From Centrapalus pauciflorus (lineage: Eukaryota; Streptophyta; Magnoliopsida; Asterales; Asteraceae): 64,000 nucleotides of DNA. Below, piece by piece: positions 58,415 through 64,000 of this stretch. The notes under the pieces were generated by a model. It did no database searches. It was not told where the DNA came from and saw only the letters and a program-made list of their open reading frames with translations. Within the stretch, counting starts at the first letter, position 1; each line of letters begins with the position of its first letter. A program made the translations under genes and the position numbers. Where the stretch lies: assembly GCA_020465985.1 (NCBI GenBank), contig JAANYP010001806.1, positions 62,001 through 126,000 on the forward strand, in the 5' to 3' direction.

Positions 58415-58694
58415 TGATAAGTCTATAATTTATATGGTTTCTGAGTCATATTATGATCATTTTAAGTACTGATACTTTGTAAAATCCATATTATTACTCT
58501 AAGTTTGTATTTCAGGGCCAAGATGATAAAAAGAAGCAATCCGAGAGAATTCAGAGCAAACCGGGCTAAGGGGGCCCAGGTCAGCGCCACCCTACGCTCC
58601 ATATAGCGTCCAAACTGTCTAGATACATTCCAGCACATGCCAGCTAAACCCTAGCCGCATCCGGGCACAGGCCTGCGCCTGGCCTGCACTAGTG
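58415..58694 (+). repeat. Athila 3' LTR, first part
   Basis: Matches 1397 onward (TGATAAGTCTATAATTTATATGG), with about 8% differences. Interrupted after TAGTG (58690-58694) by element C. The uninterrupted sequence in the 5' LTR (GCGCTAGTGCAGCG, near 1693) confirms the break point. Confidence 0.88.
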
Positions 58695-59273
58695 TGTAAG
58701 GTCGCCTTCTTACGGATCCTATCTTGACACGACGCCGTCCAACGAGTGCGGAATCCTCGTTAGCGGCTTGACCGATAGACCACGCACACGAAAACCGGAG
58801 ACACACACAATGATAGACGAACAATATAACGCTCCGACACGTGATTCTCTCCAAGAACAAACTCTCAAACACCTTGCAAGTTCGAGATCGCCTCTGCACT
58901 AATCGTCTTCGAATTCTGCAAAAGTTGTTAATTAAAACGAATTAAACCTTAATTATAACCCCTGGCTCAAACTTGCCCAAGACAAGTTCGACTAAGCCAA
59001 GGCCTTTCGAACTTGTCCTCCATAAGTTCGAACCATGACCTTGAAACTTGTGTTTGAACTTGTCTTTGAACTTATGTTTGAACTTATCTTTGAACTTATG
59101 TTTGAACTTATTGTAACACATTAATTACACCAAGTTCAAACATACATACAATCAACATCAAACATATAACAAACATATATCAAACAGGTATTAATATGAA
59201 ATAACGAACAAATTGACTATTTCAAAATATTGTCTATACTTAGACTGCTATCGTCACACAGGATGCACTAACA
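58695..59273 (-). repeat. Element C 3' LTR
   Basis: 579 bp. Homologous to the A/B LTRs but diverged, with TTCGAACTTG-type motifs where A and B have TTCGAATCTG/TTCGAGTTTG. A tandem of TTTGAACTTATC/G units lies at about 59041-59108. Confidence 0.9.
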
Positions 59274-59284
59274 GACTCCCCCTT
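59274..59284 (-). other. Polypurine tract of element C
   Basis: GACTCCCCCTT on the plus strand, i.e. AAGGGGGAGTC on the element strand, identical to A and B. Confidence 0.9.
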
Positions 59285-59312
59285 GACGATAACTTCTAAC
59301 TATATATTTTGT

Positions 59313-62300
59313 CTAAGTACTAGTACTATATAAACTACTACCAGCATACATTCCCTCATCTATACAAACTCTAACTACCTTCTGGAACTTCCTGCCTTCT
59401 GATCTCCAGCCTTCATGAAAGAAGATCGGCTGATCATGAAGCTTTCTCAGGTCGTCCTTCGATAGATTGATCAGACGCAGTGGATCGTATACTTTCAAAA
59501 TCACTTTATCCTCGTAGTCCTCCATCACTGCTTCCGCCGTCTTGTTGTCAACATACCCCCACTTCATGTTTTTCAGTACATCCTGTGGGATTGACTTCAT
59601 CGGCACTTTCTTGAGGCATCAGACTGGCTTGTAAACCATCCTAGCCCAAGGCTTTCCAGTGTGTGGATCTACTCTTGACGGATCTTCAACTATTTTTCCG
59701 GATCTTGGCTTGAGCCTTTCGAACCTTCCAGATCGACCCTCCCTTCGTATGATCTTAGCAACAACTTCAGTATATGGGTCGTCTCCTAGGTTGATTAACT
59801 CCTTCCAAGCCAACTCTTTCACTTCACACTTGGGCAAGGTGTTGAAAACCTTCAACGTCCTCCTCAAGTATTGTAGCCCATCTTTCCTCCTTAGCACGAA
59901 TAGCTGCAGTTCTCTATCAAAGAACTAGCTTAAGATCCCACCTGAGAGATTTTCAGGACTTGGTACTCTCATTCTCTTCTTTATCTTTAGATCTGTTTTC
60001 TTTTCTTCCTTTCTGAACCAAAGCTTTATCAGATCTTCTCTGGTTTGCTCCTTATCAGCTGTATCAGATTCGAAATCATCCATAGACGCTAATCTAATCT
60101 CATCTATGTCTATCACGTTTTGATCATTATGCACATACTGTTCTGTGATAGGCTGTTTAGGGATGATCACTTCATCTACATTGTCGCCTTCATCTTCTAT
60201 AACCTCGTCATCAGATCCCCAGTCTACAACCTCTCCTGGAACAAATTCTCCTTCCTCTAACTCTTCTTGATCAAACTCAAAATCATCTTGATCGTCAAGA
60301 TCCATTAAAGCTTCAATCATATCATGTTCAGTTGTCTTTGAGGCCTCGCCTTCGCTTCCTTCTTTCACACCCGACTGTCCAGGCTCCCCCTGATTTTGAG
60401 CTTGCTGAGCAGTCTTTAGAGAAAGATCTGCTAGCTCACTCTCTCTTTCAGAATCTGGATCATTGCCATCATCTTCTCTCCTCAACACCTCAGCTTCTCT
60501 GCAACTACTCTCCCCCTGAGCTTGCAGATTTTTCAATAATTGCTCGAGGAGAGTTTTCATTGTTTTCATCTCAGACGCTTTATCAGCTACTGTTGTTCGC
60601 AACTTAGCATTTTCCTGATCAAGTCTGGCATTATGCGCTTGAAGCTCTTTCACTGCTGTTGTCAGTTGAAATTTAAATTGTTTGGAAGTCCACCTTTCCT
60701 CGCAGCTCTATGAACCTCTGATTGCCGATGAATGTAGATGATGTTGATGGAATGGATGCGGATGTTGATGGAGCGGTGGTTGGTTGAGCAGTCGGTAACA
60801 CAGGCTCCGGAGCAGAGGTGGATGGAGCTCCTTGTATGAATCTATGTCGCCTCGCCCTATGCCTAGGCACGACTGGAGCTTCGTCTTCCTCTTCAAAATC
60901 TGAGTCATCGTCCTCTGAATCCTCACCAGCTCGTCTTGTCATCTTTCGTCTGCTGACGACCAGCCTCAATCCATATCTGCCAATTCTGACAGTCGGATCA
61001 ACCGGCTCAACAACTTCAACCTCTTCTACTCCCTCAGAATCATATTCAAACTCGGAGGCGGTCTCTGCTTGACCCTCAGTCTCAGTCTGCATTCTATCTT
61101 CTTCTGCAACTCCAGCAACCTGGACCTCAGTGTCCATATCCTCAGCCTCAGGCGGCTGGTATTCATCTATTTCCTTAAAGATATCATTTAACTCATCTGG
61201 AGGGTCTAAAGCATCCTGAACCAGTTGTTCAGCGAGATTTTGCTCCAAGGTAGTCCCCTGTGCCCATATCTCTTCTAGAGTTTGCGCCCCCTAATAAAAA
61301 ACTTGGGCCAAACTCGACGGACCTGCAGCATCCGTTGATGGACCTGCTGCCGTAGATTCTGTCTGTCGGCTAGAAGATGGCCTAGCTGCCGGAACTTGTC
61401 TAGCCGGAACCCTTTGCCGCCGACACTGTTGCTGTTGCTGTTGTTGTTGTTGTTGTTGTTGTTGTTGTAGTTGTTGTTGCTGTTGTTGTTGTTGTTGTTG
61501 TTGCTGCTGCTGCTGCTGTGGAGCTTCACCTGCCCAGTTATCTTCTGCTGGAGCTACAAAATCTGGGTCAATAACGGCTCCAAACAAAGGTGCCACCCGT
61601 GGCTTGACCTGCTCAACCCTTCGCGCATTATGCGACTGGCAGTCAGCAAAAATCCTTTTATCTATTATAGCCACGCCATTAGTATCTGGAAGATGAGGCA
61701 GATTGGGCAAAAAGTGGCGGATGATCATCATCGCAAATTTCGGATACATAAAAAATCTTTCTCTGACGGGAGCTGTGATTTGATGCACAAACTCACCGAA
61801 GAACATCTATGAAAAACTGAAACGCTTATTATATACTAAGGCTATCAATGCCGATTGCAACTTGGATACCATTGTATCAAACCCTGCCTTCTTCGGCGCA
61901 AAACAGACCCTAATAACATGCACCAAATAACGCCATTGGCCAATTAAGCCACTCTTCACATAAGAGGCTTTGGTTATATCTTGGGCGTATCCCATTCGCA
62001 AAAAGGCCGCTTGCCTTATATGTACCGGAAAATCGATAGGCCATGCCTCCTGGTCTTCTGTGCTACCTGTAGAATTTGACGTAGCATTGCAGCTGAAAAC
62101 ACTATAGGCTGTCCCCCAACTCTTATACGTAAGACGGTAGGCATCACTGAGCAATCAACCTGGAGATGCTCCCAAAATTGACGTACATACGGCAAAACTA
62201 TCTGCAAATTATGAGTCAGAGGATAAGCAACCCGCGATTGCGTCATAAATTCAACCATGTGTCGGAATGGTTGAGCTTCAGGTAACTCTCTATCTACCGA

Positions 62301-62342
62301 CATAACCATGTTATGTTTATTATAGAAAGCTCGATCACCCAT
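59313..62342 (-). pseudogene. Element C env-like third ORF (multiple lesions)
   Basis: Reads leftward from the ATG at 62342-62340, two bases after GTGCAG. It has the same N-terminal domain (GQPIVFSAAMLRQILQV, FLRMGYAQDITKASY), a frameshift near 62050, a TAG at 61807-61805 (Glu in A), a long Gln tract (61519-61427), a stop near 61292, acidic and basic regions, a coiled coil (about 60650-60530), and the conserved C-terminal domain split at 59925 and about 59610. At least five lesions. Sequence has diverged well beyond A versus B, yet the C-terminal domain and overall plan persist. Confidence 0.8.
61427..61519 (-). repeat. CAG/CAA microsatellite encoding polyglutamine (C)
   Basis: Plus-strand GTT/GCT triplets for about 93 bp, giving about 30 Gln in the env-like frame. 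The equivalent sites in A (12730-12775) and B (36485-36545) encode much shorter, interrupted Gln/Pro stretches. Confidence 0.85.
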
Positions 62343-64000
62343 ATCTGCACATAGAAACAGCAACCATTATTAGTAATGAAAAATAAAATGAAACTTGTTT
62401 ATTTCGAATTTGCATAATTTCGAACTTACATAAGTTTGAAAGCCAACACATTCGAATTTCTACAAGTTCGAATTTATTTTATAAAAACATTCGAATTTAA
62501 ACAAATTCGAGAATTATATTCGAACTTGACTGACTTCGAACTTGTAGATATTTCAACAAGTTCGAACTTGTGACAAGTTCGAACATGATGAACATGTTCG
62601 AAGTCAGACATTTTCGAATACAAATCCATGATTTTAACCCCATTTGACTTAGAAAACAGTATCAACTAGTCCTATTGGGTTCTAATCAAAGTTATATGTG
62701 TTTTATTTGAAGTTTCACCGGTTAAAACTTGTGATTTTGAACCACAAAGTTCAAACCCAAAAACTATCCAATAAAATCGATTTTTTTGCCATAAAAGAGT
62801 CCTAAACCACCCAAACTTTGTATAATAGTGATTACTATACCTAAGGATGTGAGTAGGTTCGAGAAAAATGAGCAAAACTTCATTAAATAGGAACCAAATC
62901 GAAACGACAAGTTCGAAATAATAAATTCGAAGTCGCCGGACACAAGTTGAAGAAGCAAAGTCGAAGGTAGGTGAATTAAATGATTCACTGTTGACCTATT
63001 TATACCAACTACCTTCGAACTTGACATAAATTCGAAGTTACAGACAAATTCAAAGTGAAATTCGATTTTGTCTTAAATTCGAACTTAATTGAAAATTTTG
63101 AAAATCTTTGAATAAAATTCAACCTTTTCAACTTTTTCGTGTAACGCAATTTTTCAAACCTTGCAAAATTATTTACACCAAGCAATAGATTTTCACGCAA
63201 TGTTTGTTTATTCAACCAAAAATGCATCCTAGAAACTTTGACCTTTTTCCTATATAGAATAAAATAAAATAAAATAAAATTAAAATAAAATAAAATAAAA
63301 TAAAATAAAGGAAAATAAAGTTTGAATAAAATCTAAACTTAAGCTACTCAAAAATACTTTTACAAACTTTACGACATACACTAACAGAATATTTTTGGCG
63401 AGAAAGTCAAAGAAGGTTCAATGAGATAGTGGTGTCAATACGCACTTTCAGTATTACACTTTCACACTTTGGAATTTTTGATTCCTTTGATTGTTTGTCG
63501 TGATATACTTTCCAAGGCGATTATTGGTATTATTTTCCCTTTAAACATGTTACACTTTGGAATATCCCTTGGCCTTTTTATTTATCAAGAAACTACCTTA
63601 CGTGTCTCATAGTTAGACATACTTCTATGATCAAGGCATACACACAATGATTATAACTTTTGGTATTGCAAATTTTCTTTAAAATGCAAACGTCGGACCA
63701 GTTCTGTATTTACATACAACAGAGTGTCTTAGTTTGTCTTAAGGTTTATTTAAAGCTAGCAAGACAGTGGTGACAGGTCTGTACTGACGTACAACAAAGC
63801 GACTTATCTTGCTAACTCGAGTCAAACCAGAGGTAACAGGTCTGTACTTACGTACAACAAAGTGACTTGTTTTGACTCTCTCCTTACTATCAAAATTTTT
63901 CTTTTCTTTTGTTTTCTTTAAGATGTATCTGGTGTGGCTATACATTCCCCAGAAAATTTGCGTACCTCATTTAGAATCATAGTCTGTGTGTCTCTAACGT
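62343..64000 (-). other. Element C noncoding region upstream of the env-like ORF
   Basis: No gene. Starting next to the ATG: CTGCACAT (acceptor-like GTGCAG on the minus strand), a zone of TTCGAACTTG motifs (about 62400-63090), an (AAAAT)n microsatellite at 63258-63308, then the conserved block with the hairpin triplet (63695-63866). The pol end lies beyond 64000. Confidence 0.7.
63695..63866 (-). ncRNA. Triplet of 34-nt RNA hairpins (element C)
   Basis: On the minus strand: copy 1 at 63866-63833 (stem TGTAC/GTACA, loop GTAA), copy 2 at 63803-63770 (stem TGTAC/GTACA, loop GTCA), copy 3 at 63728-63695 (stem TGTAT/ATACA, loop GTAA). The TTTGT/GACCT internal loop is kept in copies 1 and 2 and altered in copy 3 (TCTGT/GAACT). 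Each is exactly 34 nt, with spacing (63 and 75) identical to A. Confidence 0.65.

Larger units (their letters stand above)
1397..58694 (+). mobile_element. Host Athila-like Ty3/gypsy retrotransposon (highly interrupted)
   Basis: The LTR begins TGATAAGTCTATAATTTATA at 1397, and a second copy begins at 58415 right after a purine tract (AAGTTGGGGAGATT). The 5' LTR end is followed by an Asp-tRNA-type PBS (15950), gag-protease, RT, RNase H, integrase and two env-like ORF units. Own sequence: 1397-2213, 15629-22584, 44181-46743 and 55805-58694. The 3' LTR is itself interrupted at 58694 and its remainder is outside the window. About 250 bp of alignable LTR sequence differ at roughly 20 sites, so the element is old. 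Insertions A, MITE/D/B, F and C fall in LTRs or predicted introns, not in its ORFs. Confidence 0.9.
58695..64000 (-). mobile_element. Copia element C, divergent member of the A/B family (partial)
   Basis: On the minus strand. 3' LTR 58695-59273, PPT, env-like ORF and noncoding region are in the window; pol, gag and 5' LTR are outside. The family is recognised by the third ORF, the PPT, the hairpin triplet and LTR ends (TGTTAGTGCATCC...CCTTACA). Flanking TAGTG (58690-58694) is the likely TSD. Confidence 0.9.

Overview
This window is plant nuclear DNA made almost entirely of transposable elements nested inside one another. I see no host protein gene, rRNA or tRNA gene. The evidence for a plant is plant-type LTR retrotransposons (SIRE/Maximus-like Ty1/copia, Athila-like Ty3/gypsy, and a chromodomain-bearing chromovirus), initiator-Met-tRNA and Asp-tRNA-type primer binding sites, and one end of a CACTA DNA transposon. 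The third ORFs of the copia elements resemble families I associate with eudicots, perhaps Asteraceae-like asterids. That taxonomic guess is weak.

Layout. (1) 1-1385: the 3' end of a CACTA transposon, with a coding fragment, a subterminal array of TAGCGACA-type repeats and a terminus ending TAGTG. (2) 1397 to beyond 58694: one old Athila-like element that hosts everything else. Its 5' LTR (1397-2213 plus 15629-15943) is split by copia element A (2214-15623, TSD GTCTA). It continues with an Asp-type PBS, gag-protease and pol (16187-21822). It then carries, unusually, two separate env-like ORF units (44399-45670 and 55983-57520). Each unit is preceded by a purine-tract/GC-palindrome/leader/intron module. 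(3) Inside the predicted intron of the first unit sits a foldback MITE (22585-44180). Inside the MITE is copia element D (22816-44013, TSD GTAAA). Inside D is copia element B (25964-39354, TSD TGGAG). (4) Inside the predicted intron of the second unit sits a chromovirus F (46744-55799, TSD TTAGT). (5) The Athila 3' LTR (from 58415) is cut at 58694 by copia element C. C lies on the minus strand and runs off the window end.

Copia elements A, B and C belong to one family of about 13.4 kb: LTR, iMet PBS, large gag with two zinc knuckles, pol, about 2.1 kb of structured noncoding RNA, a roughly 1000-residue env-like third ORF, PPT, LTR. D is a related lineage that has lost RT and RNase H. Every element in the window carries stops, frameshifts or deletions in its coding regions. 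LTR comparison by eye suggests ages from young to old: A (about 0.3% difference), F (about 1%), B and D (about 3%), Athila (about 8%). This agrees with the nesting.

The most notable signals lie outside the usual protein domains. First, a triplet of 34-nt RNA hairpins downstream of pol is preserved in A, B and C with covarying base pairs and GNRA-type loops. Second, a splice-acceptor-like TGTGCAG sits at the gag-pol boundary (A, B, D) and at the env-like start (A, B, C). Third, the Athila element has duplicated promoter/intron/env-like modules. Fourth, the copia and Athila third-ORF proteins appear to share a domain. Fifth, a TTCGA-centred motif fills the noncoding parts of A, B and C.
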